Source: CALMKX01 sp036274895 (GTDB taxonomy: Bacteria; Acidobacteriota; Thermoanaerobaculia; Multivoradales; SZUA-115). Taken from it: a stretch of DNA of 64,000 nucleotides. The stretch lies in the NCBI GenBank assembly GCA_036274895.1, contig DASUEU010000092.1, positions 14,284 to 78,283 on the forward strand, written 5' to 3'. Below the pieces are notes generated by a model. The model did not search any database. It worked only from the letters and a program-made list of their open reading frames with translations, and was not told the DNA's origin. Of this stretch, positions 8,217 through 16,250 are shown piece after piece; the stretch's first letter is position 1, and the number at the start of each line of letters is the position of its first letter. A program made the position numbers and the translations under genes.

Positions 8217-8830
8217 CTGCGCCCGGCCACCCGGTAGACCACGAAGGGTAAGGGCCCGAAGGTGCGGGTGGCGGTGATGGCGAGGCCGGCTTGGTGGAGG
8301 GCGGCTTCGGCGCCGCCGGCGCTGGCGAAGCCCCGCAGGTAGGCGGTCTCGAAGCTGGCGATGGCGGCCAGGAACAGGCGACCGAGCCAGCCCGGGCCGA
8401 AGCGATAGTCCACCACCACCAGGCCCTCCCGCGCCGTGCGCGCGGCCTCGGCCAGCACCTCCTGGCGCACGGCCTTGGGCATGTCATGCAGGGCGAAGGA
8501 GAGCAGGGCGACGTCGAAGGCCGCCTCGGCGAAGGGCAGGTGGCGGGCGTCCGCGAGGACGAAGCGGGCGCGGGGCGCCTTACGGGCCGCCTGGCGCACC
8601 ATGCCTGCCGTGAAGTCCACCCCCACCACCTGGGCGCCCCGGCGTGAGGCGCGGCGGGCGATCTCGCCGGTGCCGGTGCAGAGGTCGAGCAACCTCCTCC
8701 CCGGGGCTGCGCCGGCCCAACGCACCGCGGCGCGATAGACGAAGGCGATGGGCGCCGCGAACAGGTCGTAGACCGGCCCCCAGCGGGCGAAGAAGCGGTG
8801 CAGGTACTCGGCGTAGGGATCGCGGCTCAC
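8213..8830 (-). CDS. UbiE/MenG-like SAM-dependent methyltransferase
   Basis: 205 aa from a GTG that overlaps the preceding stop (GTGA). It is a class I methyltransferase: motif I LLDLCTGTGEIARRA (about residues 47-61), acidic motif II VVGVDFTAGMV, then FVLADARHLPFAEAAFDVALLSFALHDM. The N-terminal FFARWGPVYDLFAAP resembles the 'YD' region of UbiE/MenG, which methylate the quinone ring late in biosynthesis. As the last gene of the overlapping operon that includes a prenyltransferase and a polyprenyl synthase, methylation of a prenylated aromatic is plausible. The substrate is not shown by the sequence. Confidence 0.75.
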   Translation of the reverse strand: MSRDPYAEYLHRFFARWGPVYDLFAAPIAFVYRAAVRWAGAAPGRRLLDLCTGTGEIARRASRRGAQVVGVDFTAGMVRQAARKAPRARFVLADARHLPFAEAAFDVALLSFALHDMPKAVRQEVLAEAARTAREGLVVVDYRFGPGWLGRLFLAAIASFETAYLRGFASAGGAEAALHQAGLAITATRTFGPLPFVVYRVAGRS

Positions 8831-9702
8831 GGCGAGGGCGTCTCGCGGTCGCCCACCCGCTCGGCTTCGGCCAGGCTCTGCCGGGCGAGGGCGAGCATCT
8901 CGCTCTGCTCGACCGCCTGGGCCGGGTCCGGCGTGCGGGCCGCCACCTCGCGCAGCAGGGCGAGGGCCTCCGCCCGCCGCTCCGGCTGGTGGCGTAGCAG
9001 GGCCTCCGCGAGGAAGAGAGGATTGCGCGGGTCACGCCGGGAGAGGGCGCAGGCGATCCGCAGCCGGGCGATGCCCTCCCTGGGGTTGATCCAGCCGCTG
9101 AACAGGGGCACCCGCGGCGCCGTGGTGTGGAGGCGGCCGAGCAGGCGGAAGCCGCCGCCGTCGGCGTAGCTCGGGTCCAGCGCCGCCGTGCGCTCGGCGT
9201 GCCGGCGCATCTCCCCGGCGGCGTCCTTGGCCGCGGCGGCGAGCATGCCGTGCTCGAGGGCGTAGACGCCCCAGCTCACCGCCGCCCAGAAGTGCGCCGC
9301 GGCGGCCAGGGAGCAGCCGCCCTGGAGGACCTCGGCCGAGCATCTGCCCTGAGGGTCGGTGACGGCCACGGCCGCCAGGGCTAGCTCGAGCTGGCGATCG
9401 TGAAGGCGGCGCCGCTCCCCCGGGTCGGCGGTGGCGAAGTGGCCCTGGAAGTACAACGCTTCGATCAACCTGAGCTGGAGGTCCACCCGCCCGGGCTCGG
9501 CGGCCAGGGCCTGCTGGTAAGCCGCCACGGCCTCGCCCACCGGTCCGGGCGACACCTCGCCGGTCGTCTCGAAGCCCTCGGCGCGGCGCGCCCAGGCCGC
9601 ATCGCCCTGTGCCTCCGCGCGAATGGCCGGATCCTCCTGTGCCCACCCGGTGCCGGCCAGCAGCAGGGCCATCCCGAGGACGCGACCGAGGTCACGGAGC
9701 AT
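8827..9702 (-). CDS. Exported TPR-like protein of unknown function
   Basis: 291 aa starting at the ATG at 9702, two bases beyond the ubiA stop. A signal peptide is clear (LGMALLLAGTGWA-QED). The rest is helical and Ala/Leu-rich with TPR-like spacing (AVAAYQQALAAEPGRVDLQLRLIEALYF; EGIARLRIACALSRRDPRNPLFLAEALLR), plus a central segment with two Cys (GRCSAEVLQGGCS). It is probably periplasmic. It may act as a scaffold or lipid-handling accessory of the operon's MMPL exporter, but that is inferred only from position. Confidence 0.65.
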   Translation of the reverse strand: MLRDLGRVLGMALLLAGTGWAQEDPAIRAEAQGDAAWARRAEGFETTGEVSPGPVGEAVAAYQQALAAEPGRVDLQLRLIEALYFQGHFATADPGERRRLHDRQLELALAAVAVTDPQGRCSAEVLQGGCSLAAAAHFWAAVSWGVYALEHGMLAAAAKDAAGEMRRHAERTAALDPSYADGGGFRLLGRLHTTAPRVPLFSGWINPREGIARLRIACALSRRDPRNPLFLAEALLRHQPERRAEALALLREVAARTPDPAQAVEQSEMLALARQSLAEAERVGDRETPSP

Positions 9703-9704
9703 CT

Positions 9705-10562
9705 TCACCGCCCCCACGGCGTCAGCGACGCCCAAGTGGCGAGCAGCAGCACGGTCGAGACCCCGGCGTTGAGGGTGAAGAAGGCGAGCTGCATGCGCGA
9801 GAGGTCCCCCGGCTTGACCAGGGCATGCTGGGCGACCAGGGCGACGCCGGCGCCGCTCAGCCCGAGCCACCAGGGCCAGCCCAGGTCGGCCCACCAGCCG
9901 GTGGCGACGAAGCCCGCGAAGGCCAGGGCGTGGAACCACCGGGCCAGGGCCAACGCGCCGGCCGGGCCGAAGCGGGCCGGCAGGGAGTAGAGGCCGGCGC
10001 GGCGATCGAAGTCCACGTCCAGGCAGGCGTAGAGGGTGTCGAAGCCGGCCACCCAGGCGAGCACGGCGAGCGACAGGGGCCAGGGGAAGCCGGCGGGCGT
10101 GCCGCGCGACGCCAGCCAGCCGCCGAAGGGAGCGAGGGCCAGGGCCGCTCCCAGCACCAGGTGGGAGCCATGGGTGAAGCGCTTGGTCAGCGAGTACCCC
10201 AGCACCAAGGCGAGGGCCAGCGGAGCCAGGGCGAGGGTCCAGCCGTTGAGCGCCCAGCAGGCGAGCAGAAACAGACCGACACCCCCGGCGACCAGGGCCC
10301 AGGCCTCTGCGGGCCGCACCCGCCCGGCGGGCAGGGCACGGTCGGCGGTGCGCGGGTTGGCGGCGTCGAAGCGGCGGTCGGCGAGGCGGTTGAAGGCCAT
10401 GCCCGCCGTGCGCGCGCCGACCATGGCGACCACCACCCAGCCGGCCACGGCCAGCGGTGGCAAGCCGCCGGCCCCGAGCAGGGCACCGGCCAGGGCGAAG
10501 GGGAGGGCGAAGAGGGTGTGCGGGAGCTTCACCAGCTCCGCGTACTCGGCGAGGCGGCTCAT
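9705..10562 (-). CDS. UbiA-family prenyltransferase (MqnP/UbiA-like)
   Basis: 285 aa with about 8-9 membrane helices. The first Asp-rich motif is NRLADRRFDAANPRTADRALPAG (NxxxDxxxD, about residues 58-66). The second is DTLYACLDVDFDRRAGLYSLP. These bind the polyprenyl diphosphate through Mg2+. The family condenses polyprenyl chains onto aromatic rings, such as 4-hydroxybenzoate or the futalosine-derived MqnP substrate. The start overlaps the MMPL stop (ATGA). The polyprenyl synthase (17530) and the methyltransferase (8213) in the same operon could supply the chain and methylate the product. Confidence 0.85.
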   Translation of the reverse strand: MSRLAEYAELVKLPHTLFALPFALAGALLGAGGLPPLAVAGWVVVAMVGARTAGMAFNRLADRRFDAANPRTADRALPAGRVRPAEAWALVAGGVGLFLLACWALNGWTLALAPLALALVLGYSLTKRFTHGSHLVLGAALALAPFGGWLASRGTPAGFPWPLSLAVLAWVAGFDTLYACLDVDFDRRAGLYSLPARFGPAGALALARWFHALAFAGFVATGWWADLGWPWWLGLSGAGVALVAQHALVKPGDLSRMQLAFFTLNAGVSTVLLLATWASLTPWGR

Positions 10563-12649
10563 GCGGTCCTCCGAGAGGGTGCGAGGGCGAGGCGCGGCAG
10601 CAGGCGCGTGGCGGCCTGGGGCAGCACCAAGAGGGTCATGGCCAGGGTCGAGGCGACCCCGAGGGCGAGGGCCTGGGCGAAGGAGGCCAGGCCCTGGTGG
10701 GAGGCGAAGGAGAGAGCCACGAAAGATGCGGCCGTGGTGCCCGAGGTGAGCACCAGGCTGCGGCCGGTGCCGGCGAGAGCGCGGGCCAGGTCGCCGCCCT
10801 CCTCGAGCAGCCGGTGCAGCAGGTGCACGGCGTTGTCCTCGCCGACCCCGATCACCACCGGCAAGGCCATCAGGTTCAGCGGGTTGAAGGAGATGCCGAG
10901 GAGGCTCATGGCGAGGCGCATCAGGCCCAGTCCGAGGGCGATCGGCGCCAGGGCGAGCAGGGCCAGGCGCAGGTCCCGAAGGTCGAGCCAGACGCACACC
11001 ACCAGGATCAACACTGCGAGGCCGCCGGCGATGGCCAGGGCCCTTCGCGACAGCTCGATCATGGTGCGGCCGAGGAAGGGCATGCCGGTGGCGCCGGGGT
11101 CGATCACCCGCATGCGGGTGAGGAAGCGGTCACGGTAGGCCGGGTCCCAGACGTCGCCTTTGGGGTAGGCGTAGACGGCGTGGCGGCCCGAGGGCGAGAC
11201 GAAGCGCTGGCGGAAGGCGGCGGCCGCCTTTTCGTCGAGGGTGCCGGTCGCCGTCAGCAGGTCGAGCTCGGCGCTCGAGTGCACAGCGCCCACGGTCTCC
11301 TCGCGCTCCAGGCGGGCGGCGAGGTCCCGGGCGGCCTCGGCCGAGGGGGTGAGGAAGGCCGCGAACTGCGGCGAGTAGTCCGAGCGTCGCACCATCTCGC
11401 GCTCCAGGCGCACCGCCTCGGAGCCCCGCGGCTCGAGGGAGAGATAGTCCGAGTTGAAGCCCGGGCCGGGGACGAAGATCGACGCCACCCCGGCCACCAC
11501 CAGGGCCACGGCCAGTCCGGGCCGCTGGAGGCGCAGGAGCAGCCGGCCGATGCGGCGCTCGGCCAGGCGGCGCTCCTTCTTCCGCCGCCGGGGCACCAGC
11601 ACGAGGAGGGCCGGCAGCAGGGTGACCATGGTCAAGAGGCTCGAGACGATGCCCAGCCCGGCCAGCCACCCCAACTCGGCGAAGCCCCGGAAGCCGGTCG
11701 CCATCATGGCGAAGAAGCCCATGGCGGTGGTCAGGGCACCCGTGGCGAGGCCCGGCGAAAGGGCTCTCACGGCGCCGAGGATGGCCGGCCCGGCCTCGGC
11801 GCCGTCGGCTAAGCCCTCCTCGAAGCGGTCGATGATCAGGATCCCGAAGTCCACCCCCATGCCGAAGACGATCGAGCCGAAGAACGACGACAGCAGGGTC
11901 AGATGCCCCGGCCACACGGCGGCTACCCCCAGCAGCACCGCCGTGGCCCCGGCCAGGCAGAGCATCACCAGCACGGGGCGCAGGAAGGAAGCGAAGGCGG
12001 CCATGAACAGGGTGAGCACCAGCAGGAAGGAGAGCCCGGAGAGGCGGCTCAAGTCGTGGGCGATGACCTCCTTGTCGTCGAGGGCGTACTGGGGCAGGCC
12101 GGTCAGGCCCACGCGCACTCCCGCGCTCTCGACCCCGGAGTCGGCGATCGCCCGGCGCACGCCGCGCAGGAAGGGCTCGATGGTCGCGGCCTGGGACTCC
12201 GGGTCGTCCGGCTGGACGAAGAGGAAGAGCAGGCCGCCGTCGCGGGAGGTGAAGTAGGGATCGAGGGCCGGGCCCAGGCCGAAGGCCCCCGGCAGGGCCC
12301 GGGGCCGGAGCGGCAGGCGGCCCAGGACGCTCTCGACCCCCGGCACCGTGGCCAGCCGCGGCAGCAGGCGATCGGCGGCCGGCCGCAGAGTACGAGGGTC
12401 ATCGCTTTCCAGGACCATGATCAAGGTGTTCGGCGTGCCCAGCTCGCGGGCCAGGTCGCGGAAGGCCCGGACCTCGGGATGGTCGGGATCGATCAAGTCC
12501 AGGTTCGAGGTCTTGAGCCCCAGCCGCGTGCCGCTCCAGGCGGCCAGAGCGAGGCCGGCTAGGGCCAGGGCCAGCACGGTACGGGGCCGGGCCACGGCCA
12601 GCTCGGTGAGGCGGTCGAGACCGCGAGCGAGGAGGGCTTTGCGTCTCAC
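10559..12649 (-). CDS. MMPL/RND-superfamily lipid exporter
   Basis: 696 aa from a GTG overlapping the preceding stop (GTGA). The architecture is TM1, a large periplasmic domain (about 40-200), TMs 2-6, a second TM and periplasmic domain (about 400-520), then TMs 8-12, as in MMPL/HpnN-type proteins. RND core residues include GMGVDFGILIIDRFEEG in the first half and GVGEDNAVHLLHRLLEEG in the second; their Asp residues form the proton relay. Relatives export lipids such as hopanoids, mycolates and xanthomonadin-like pigments. Sandwiched between isoprenoid genes, a prenylated lipid is a reasonable cargo. This is inference. Confidence 0.85.
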   Translation of the reverse strand: MRRKALLARGLDRLTELAVARPRTVLALALAGLALAAWSGTRLGLKTSNLDLIDPDHPEVRAFRDLARELGTPNTLIMVLESDDPRTLRPAADRLLPRLATVPGVESVLGRLPLRPRALPGAFGLGPALDPYFTSRDGGLLFLFVQPDDPESQAATIEPFLRGVRRAIADSGVESAGVRVGLTGLPQYALDDKEVIAHDLSRLSGLSFLLVLTLFMAAFASFLRPVLVMLCLAGATAVLLGVAAVWPGHLTLLSSFFGSIVFGMGVDFGILIIDRFEEGLADGAEAGPAILGAVRALSPGLATGALTTAMGFFAMMATGFRGFAELGWLAGLGIVSSLLTMVTLLPALLVLVPRRRKKERRLAERRIGRLLLRLQRPGLAVALVVAGVASIFVPGPGFNSDYLSLEPRGSEAVRLEREMVRRSDYSPQFAAFLTPSAEAARDLAARLEREETVGAVHSSAELDLLTATGTLDEKAAAAFRQRFVSPSGRHAVYAYPKGDVWDPAYRDRFLTRMRVIDPGATGMPFLGRTMIELSRRALAIAGGLAVLILVVCVWLDLRDLRLALLALAPIALGLGLMRLAMSLLGISFNPLNLMALPVVIGVGEDNAVHLLHRLLEEGGDLARALAGTGRSLVLTSGTTAASFVALSFASHQGLASFAQALALGVASTLAMTLLVLPQAATRLLPRLALAPSRRTA

Positions 12650-13617
12650 CGTAGGGAGGGCATGCGCCACTCGAGGCCCGCCCGGCGGGCGGCGCGAGCG
12701 AAGCGGGGCAAGGCTTCGTCGGTGGCGTCGAGCGAGAGCACGAAGGTCCCGAAGTGGCTGGGCACCGTCACCCGCGCGCCCAGGTCGCGGGCCGCCTGGA
12801 CCGCCTCTTCCGGCGCCAGGTGGTAGAGGTGGAGGGGGAACCACGGGCGGAAGGCGCCGATCGGCAGGATCGCCACGGCCGGGTGGAAGTCTCGGCCGAT
12901 CGCCGCCAGGTGAGGGCCGTAGCCGGTGTCCCCGGCGAAGTAGAAGGCCGTCTTGCCCGATCGGACCACGTAGCCCAGTGCCTGCTGCCGGCTGGCCAGG
13001 GGGTGCAAGCGGCTGCCGTTGTGCCGCGACGGCACGGCGATGACCTCGAGGTTGCCGACCCGATGGCTCTGGCCGGCAGCCAGGCCGACGATCCGGGTAC
13101 CGGAGGCTGCGACGGCCTCCACGTACACCTCGCTGCCGGCGGGCAGCACGACCTCGGCGAGGGAAGGGACCGCCGCCAGGGTGGGAAGGTCGAGGTGGTC
13201 GTAGTGGGCGTGGGAGATCAGGGCGGCGTCGACCCGGCCCAGAGCCGCCGCCGAGAGCCCGGGCTCCAGACGCCGCGGCGCGATGGTGCAACGGTCGCGG
13301 GTGTTGGGGTCGAGCAGCAGGCGGGTGCCCTGCCAGTCGACCACGAAGCCGGCGTGACCCAGCCACTGCAAGTGCAGGGGCTCTTCCCCCGCTCCCAGGT
13401 CGATCCACGAGCGGGGAGCGGGGGCCGCCACCAGGCGGCGCCAGCCGGTCGCATCCTGCCAGCTTCGCGCGGGTGAGCCCCAGCCCAGGTGGAGGGCGAG
13501 GATCAGCGAGAGCGAAGGGACCGCGAGGGCGAAGACCCGCACCCTCCGCAGGGGCGGGGAGAGGAGGCGGGCACGCATTCTCGGCCAGGTCGCCGCAGCA
13601 ACGGCCAGCCTGCTCAC
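12646..13617 (-). CDS. Membrane-anchored metallo-beta-lactamase-fold hydrolase (NAPE-PLD-like)
   Basis: 323 aa from a GTG overlapping the preceding stop; an in-frame ATG lies 12 residues in. A hydrophobic N-terminal segment (VFALAVPSLSLILALHLGWG) suggests a membrane anchor. The MBL metal motifs are complete: LGHAGFVVDW, SHAHYDHLDLP (HxHxDH), PSRHN, AGDTGYG and a final SHFGTF. This arrangement is that of the UlaG/NAPE-PLD branch, which includes phosphodiesterases acting on phospholipids. The neighbouring genes suggest a lipid or lipid-diphosphate substrate. Confidence 0.75.
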   Translation of the reverse strand: MSRLAVAAATWPRMRARLLSPPLRRVRVFALAVPSLSLILALHLGWGSPARSWQDATGWRRLVAAPAPRSWIDLGAGEEPLHLQWLGHAGFVVDWQGTRLLLDPNTRDRCTIAPRRLEPGLSAAALGRVDAALISHAHYDHLDLPTLAAVPSLAEVVLPAGSEVYVEAVAASGTRIVGLAAGQSHRVGNLEVIAVPSRHNGSRLHPLASRQQALGYVVRSGKTAFYFAGDTGYGPHLAAIGRDFHPAVAILPIGAFRPWFPLHLYHLAPEEAVQAARDLGARVTVPSHFGTFVLSLDATDEALPRFARAARRAGLEWRMPSLR

Positions 13618-15596
13618 CGGGGCACCTCGGTGGCCGCCGTGGGCTCTGCCGCCGCCACCTTGCTCGACCCGGGCAACGTCGAGACGAAGGCCACCAGGTC
13701 GGCGACCTCTCTCTCCGAGAGGTACTCGTGGCCGGGCATCGGCGTGGCCGGGATACCGAAGCGGACGATGCGGGAGAGGGCCGCGCCCTCGGGCTCGGCC
13801 CCCGGCCCCCGGGGCACGAACCAGAAGCGCTCCTTGCCCAGGTCGAGGGCTGGGTTGGCCAAGACCGGGGCGTAGCGGCCGTTCCCCCTCCCCTCCTGGC
13901 CGTGGCAGGCGGAACAGTAGGTCGTGAACAGGCGCCGGCCGCCGCTGACCGAGCCGGGATGGGCGGGCACGCCGGCCCTGGCCACCAAGGCCCGGCGCTC
14001 CTCACGGGTGTCGCGGCCCAGGCTTCCGAGGTAGGCCACCAGGTCTCGGCCGCGGGCGCCGTCGCCGGCGAAGAGGTGGGAGTAGGAGGGCATGCGGGAG
14101 CCGGGCACCAGGGCCTGGGGATCGACCAGGTGCAGGCGTTGCCAGGTGGCGTCCCGCCGGTTGCCGACGTTGGCCAGGTCCGGGCCCTGGCGGCGGTTGC
14201 CGACCAGCACCGGACCGGCCTGGCGGTCGAGGGGACGGTGGGGGCCCCACAGCTCAGCGTCGCGGCCCTCGGGGCGGACGTACTGGGAATGGCAGTGGAG
14301 GCAACCTTCGGCGACGTAGACCTGCCGTCCCCGCTCGACCGTCTCGGCGAGGCTGCTGCTCGCATAGGCGGCGGGCTGGGGCTCGTGGGAAGAGGCGGCG
14401 GCGTGCCAGAGGCCGATCCAGACCAGGAAGGCGAGGGCCCCGGCGGCGGGCGGCACGATCAGCCCCCGTCCCATGCGGCCCAGCCGGGGGCGCCGCGCCC
14501 AGAACACGGCGAGGACGATCGCGAGTCCGGCGCCCAGCAGCACGCCGCGGGGGATGCGGCCGAGGTCCTGGGCCATGCCCACGCCCAGGGCCGAGCCCAG
14601 CCAGCCGGCGATGCCGAAGACGGCCGCCGCGGCCCATCGCGCGGGCACCCTGCCGCGGCCGAAGCTCGCCGGCAGGACCACCAGGGCCACCGAGTAGAGG
14701 GAGATGCCCACGGCGTAGAGGGGCCCGCCGAAGGGGGCGGGCGAGGGGGAGCCGGCGGCCAGGCCGAGCAGGGTGAAGGCGGCGGTGAAGAGCAGCCAGG
14801 TGGCCCCCAGCAGGGAGCCGAAGCGGCCCCGATCGAGCAGGGCGCCGGCCAGGAGGGCAGCGCCCAGGTGGACCAGCCCGAGCACGGGCTTGGCCCAGCC
14901 GGCACCCCAGGTCAGGGTCTGGAAGCCCGGCGTGGCCTGGATCCAGGCGAAGGCCGCCGAGTCGAGGCCCACGAGGAGCAAGAGGACCACCGTGGCGGCG
15001 GCGAGCCCCCGGCCGGTCAGCCAGTGAGCGGGAAGCGGCGCGCCCCCCTTCTCGCAGCCCTCTCGGGGAGCCCGGGCCAGCAGGGCGGCGAGGGCGCACA
15101 GGCCAGCCACGGCCCAAGCCTGGCCGGCCGGCGGAGCCTCGAACAGCAGCGGCACGTTGCAGGCCAGGTAGGCGAGCCCGGTGCCGGCGCCGACGGTCAG
15201 GGCGAAGCGCCGTGAGGGGACCAGGTGCGGCAGCTGGACGGCCACGGCGACCGTGGTCACGGCGGTGGCGGCGCCGATCGCGGCGGCCACGGCGGCGAGG
15301 GCAGCCAGGCCCTGGGCCGGCAGGGCGAGCAGGGCCGCCACCGCCGAGGCCAGCAGGCCGGTCTTCACCATGTGCAGGGGAGCGACGCGGGCGAGGAGCC
15401 GGCCGGTCACGAAACTGGCGGCGAGCCCGGCGAGGCCCATGGCAGCCATGGCCGCCTGCACCTCGGAAGCCCCGGCGAGGCGCTCGCGCAGCAGCGAGAG
15501 GAAGCCGAACTGGGCCCAGAGCAGGAACTGGACGTAGGTGGCGAAGACGATCAGCAGGGCCGAGGCACGCGGGCCCACCCCTTCAGCGCGGTTCAT
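13614..15596 (-). CDS. MFS-like permease fused to two cytochrome c domains (CcoO-like first)
   Basis: 660 aa. Residues 1-400 form about 12 membrane helices with MFS-like organisation (for example LASFVTGRLLARVAPLHMVKTG). Residues 415-535 are a CcoO/FixO-like monohaem domain: GCLHCHSQYVRP (haem site 432-436), RQGPDLANVGNRR, and PGSRMPSYSHLF with the likely axial Met502. Residues 548-640 are a second c-type domain: CSACHGQEGRGNG (561-565) with likely ligand Met620. MFS proteins such as CcoA import copper for cbb3 oxidase, but no fusion of this kind is familiar to me. The start overlaps the preceding gene by 14 bases and the stop overlaps the MBL start by 4. The haem domains should face the periplasm. 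Confidence 0.82.
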   Translation of the reverse strand: MNRAEGVGPRASALLIVFATYVQFLLWAQFGFLSLLRERLAGASEVQAAMAAMGLAGLAASFVTGRLLARVAPLHMVKTGLLASAVAALLALPAQGLAALAAVAAAIGAATAVTTVAVAVQLPHLVPSRRFALTVGAGTGLAYLACNVPLLFEAPPAGQAWAVAGLCALAALLARAPREGCEKGGAPLPAHWLTGRGLAAATVVLLLLVGLDSAAFAWIQATPGFQTLTWGAGWAKPVLGLVHLGAALLAGALLDRGRFGSLLGATWLLFTAAFTLLGLAAGSPSPAPFGGPLYAVGISLYSVALVVLPASFGRGRVPARWAAAAVFGIAGWLGSALGVGMAQDLGRIPRGVLLGAGLAIVLAVFWARRPRLGRMGRGLIVPPAAGALAFLVWIGLWHAAASSHEPQPAAYASSSLAETVERGRQVYVAEGCLHCHSQYVRPEGRDAELWGPHRPLDRQAGPVLVGNRRQGPDLANVGNRRDATWQRLHLVDPQALVPGSRMPSYSHLFAGDGARGRDLVAYLGSLGRDTREERRALVARAGVPAHPGSVSGGRRLFTTYCSACHGQEGRGNGRYAPVLANPALDLGKERFWFVPRGPGAEPEGAALSRIVRFGIPATPMPGHEYLSEREVADLVAFVSTLPGSSKVAAAEPTAATEVPR

Positions 15597-15975
15597 CGAA
15601 GAACCCCCGGGAGAGCAGGAGAACCTGGGCGGCGGCGAGACCGAGGTCGGTCGCGGCCACGGTGGCCCAGGCCGCGGGCAGGGTGCCGGCAGCGACGGCC
15701 ACGGCCACGTAGCCGCCCACGGCGAAACGGAGAAGGGCGGTGGTCTCGGCCACGGCGGAGAGCCGACCCGGGCGCGGCGGGCGGACCAGGGCCAGCAAGT
15801 AGGCGAGGCCCACACCCAGCACGAAGGCGCCGACGAAGCGCAGCAGGGCCGGGTCCGAGGGCCCGGAGGCCACGCCCATCAGCCTGAGAATCAGCCCGGG
15901 GCCGACCAGCAGCCCCAGCCCGGTGCCGGCGTCGCAGAGTCCGGCGGCGAGGAAGAACCAGCGGGCGGGGGTCAT
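15583..15975 (-). CDS. Small four-helix membrane protein
   Basis: 130 aa with four hydrophobic segments (WFFLAAGLCDAGTGLGLLVGP; LLRFVGAFVLGVGLAYLLAL; LLRFAVGGYVAVAVAAGTL; AWATVAATDLGLAAAQVLLL). No family is recognised. It sits between the oxidase-like subunit and the MFS-cytochrome fusion and overlaps the latter by 14 bases, so it may be a small subunit of the same membrane complex. Its first 16 codons are duplicated upstream at 16109. Confidence 0.7.
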   Translation of the reverse strand: MTPARWFFLAAGLCDAGTGLGLLVGPGLILRLMGVASGPSDPALLRFVGAFVLGVGLAYLLALVRPPRPGRLSAVAETTALLRFAVGGYVAVAVAAGTLPAAWATVAATDLGLAAAQVLLLSRGFFDEPR

Positions 15976-16250
15976 GCAGTCTCCATCCCTTTGTCAGCAC
16001 CCGTCCACCCAGATCCTTCGCTGCGCTCAGGATGACAAGGGCGAGGACGTCGGCTGTGGTCGGCGTCGCAGAGCCCGGCGGCGAGGAAGAACCAGCGGGC
16101 GGGGGTCATGCAGCCTCCATCCCGTTGTCATCCTGAGCGAAGCGAAGGATCTGGGAGGGGTTGGCCGGTCCGGTGGCGGGCGCAGCTTGTCCCCGTTCAG
16201 CACCCGTCCACCCAGATCCTTCGCTGCGCTCAGGATGACAAGCTCCGGGG
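15928..16250. repeat. Tandem duplication carrying 'CHPERSEGS'-type palindromic repeats
   Basis: The segment starting at 15928 recurs at 16060 (offset 132 bases): GCGTCGCAGAG(T/C)CCGGCGG, onwards through the CAT start region to the repeat. The palindromic module AGATCCTTCGCTGCGCTCAGGATGAC occurs at about 16011-16036 and 16214-16239. Its inverse, GTCATCCTGAGCGAAGCGAAGGATCT, is at 16127-16152. Translation of such modules gives CHPERSEGS and QILRFAQDD, well known as spurious termini in metagenomic proteins. The first unit lacks about 70 bases present in the second. Confidence 0.85.
15972..16109 (-). pseudogene. Duplicated start of the small membrane protein, read into a palindromic repeat
   Basis: A 45-codon frame. 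Its first 16 codons (MTPARWFFLAAGLCDA) match the start of the gene at 15975. It then runs into repeat sequence (CHPERSEGSGW) and ends in KGMETA. It overlaps the upstream oxidase-like gene by 4 bases (ATGA) and the downstream real gene by 4 bases (ATGA). It is a fossil of a tandem duplication. It may still be translated and pass ribosomes on to the next gene, but is unlikely to have its own function. Confidence 0.7.

Noticed and set aside
10563..14365. Leftward frame of 1268 codons joining the MMPL gene to upstream sequence
   Set aside because: The MMPL protein starts at a GTG coupled to the MBL stop; upstream residues are out-of-frame shadows of the MBL and cytochrome genes.
16106..16240. The C-terminal tail CHPERSEGSGW... 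as a genuine domain of the oxidase-like protein
   Set aside because: It is the translation of a dispersed palindromic repeat and matches known spurious termini.
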